This document shows positions 4,947 through 5,229 of a stretch of 5,229 bases of DNA, piece by piece; within the stretch, counting starts at the first letter, position 1, and every line of letters begins with the position of its first letter. The position numbers were made by a program, and so were the translations under genes. A model generated the notes under the pieces. The model worked only from the letters and a program-made list of their open reading frames with translations. It was not told the DNA's origin and did not search any database. The DNA is taken from assembly GCA_041476585.1 (NCBI GenBank), contig JBGOTT010000299.1:1-5229 (forward strand). Reading direction: 5' to 3'. This DNA is from JADGRQ01 sp041476585. GTDB taxonomy: Bacteria > Pseudomonadota > Gammaproteobacteria > Burkholderiales > SG8-39.

Positions 4947-5229
4947 CCTCGGATTCGATGGTCGCCATGTTTCCCTCGCGACGCAGCACCCGGCTGTCGC
5001 ACACCAGATGGCCGGATTTCGCAGGCTTCAGGTAGCTGATTTTCATCTCGATGGTCGCGCAGCCTTCGCCTCGCGCGAGCAGCGTCCACAGCGCCGAGCC
5101 GGTGCCGGTGTCGGCGAGCGCGAACGCGAGCCCGCCATGCACCACGCCCTGCGGATTGAAGTGCTGTTCACGCAGGTCCACTTCGTAGCGGCTGGTTCCG
5201 GCGCCGTGCGCGACGTGGCGCAGTCCGAC
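4870..5229 (-). CDS. PaaI-type hotdog-fold thioesterase (5' end outside window)
   Basis: The frame is open from the right edge of the window to TGA at 4870-4872, giving 119 visible residues. The GTG at 5179-5181 is an internal Val, because family-like sequence (VGLRHVAHGAGTSRYEVDL) precedes it. Hallmarks of the PaaI/acyl-CoA thioesterase group are HFNPQGVVHGGLAFALADT (HGG motif and the acidic Asp of the ADT helix), GSALWTLL, the strand ATIEMKISYLKPAKSGHLVCDSR, and the final strands ending AVYAIFP. Such enzymes hydrolyse acyl- or aroyl-CoA esters as cytoplasmic multimers, for example in phenylacetate breakdown; the substrate here is unknown. Few residues are likely missing at the N-terminus (family length about 130-160). 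It converges with and overlaps the dehydrogenase gene by 77 bases. Confidence 0.88.
   Translation of the reverse strand, partial: VGLRHVAHGAGTSRYEVDLREQHFNPQGVVHGGLAFALADTGTGSALWTLLARGEGCATIEMKISYLKPAKSGHLVCDSRVLRREGNMATIESEVRSGDEVIARAVAVYAIFPAQDEKP

Overview
The window looks like a chromosomal stretch from a GC-rich proteobacterium with a catabolic gene repertoire. A Burkholderiales-type betaproteobacterium is my best guess, from gene content and GC bias only; no marker gene is present. It holds six genes readable as intact or cut only by the window edge, plus three gene remnants. No tRNA, rRNA, CRISPR array, transposase or integrase was seen.

Left part (1-2058, all on +). The window opens inside the C-terminal end of a protein resembling the AlbA_2 (Schlafen-type) putative DNA-binding family. 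A scarred region follows. First comes an 11-codon stub of a zinc alcohol dehydrogenase start (383-418). Next are an alpha/beta hydrolase (454-1368), a stub of a HAD-type phosphatase start fused to the hydrolase stop codon (1365-1418), and a four-helix DoxX-family membrane protein (1450-1854). Last is a second alcohol dehydrogenase start joined in frame to that family's C-terminal end (1867-2058), with the whole enzyme core missing. The two dehydrogenase starts form an imperfect direct repeat of about 41 bp, 1.48 kb apart. They bracket the hydrolase/DoxX block, which is visibly poorer in GC than the right half of the window. The repeats, the remnants and the base composition together suggest a past insertion or recombination between related genes.

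Right part (2074-5229). A SMP-30/gluconolactonase-type lactonase (on -) is divergent from a + strand pair: an NMT1/THI5-like solute-binding-type protein with no visible signal peptide, and a short-chain NAD-dependent sugar dehydrogenase closest to uronate dehydrogenase. At the right edge a PaaI-type hotdog thioesterase (on -) runs out of the window and overlaps the end of the dehydrogenase tail to tail.

How they may work together: uronate dehydrogenases oxidise a uronic acid to an aldarolactone, and SMP-30-family lactonases open such lactones. The lactonase and dehydrogenase flanking a ligand-binding protein are therefore consistent with an oxidative sugar-acid route. This is inference; no transporter permease, ATPase, dehydratase or regulator of such a pathway is in view. 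I found no clear new multi-gene system. The most notable feature is the repeat-bounded, low-GC block with its three gene stubs.
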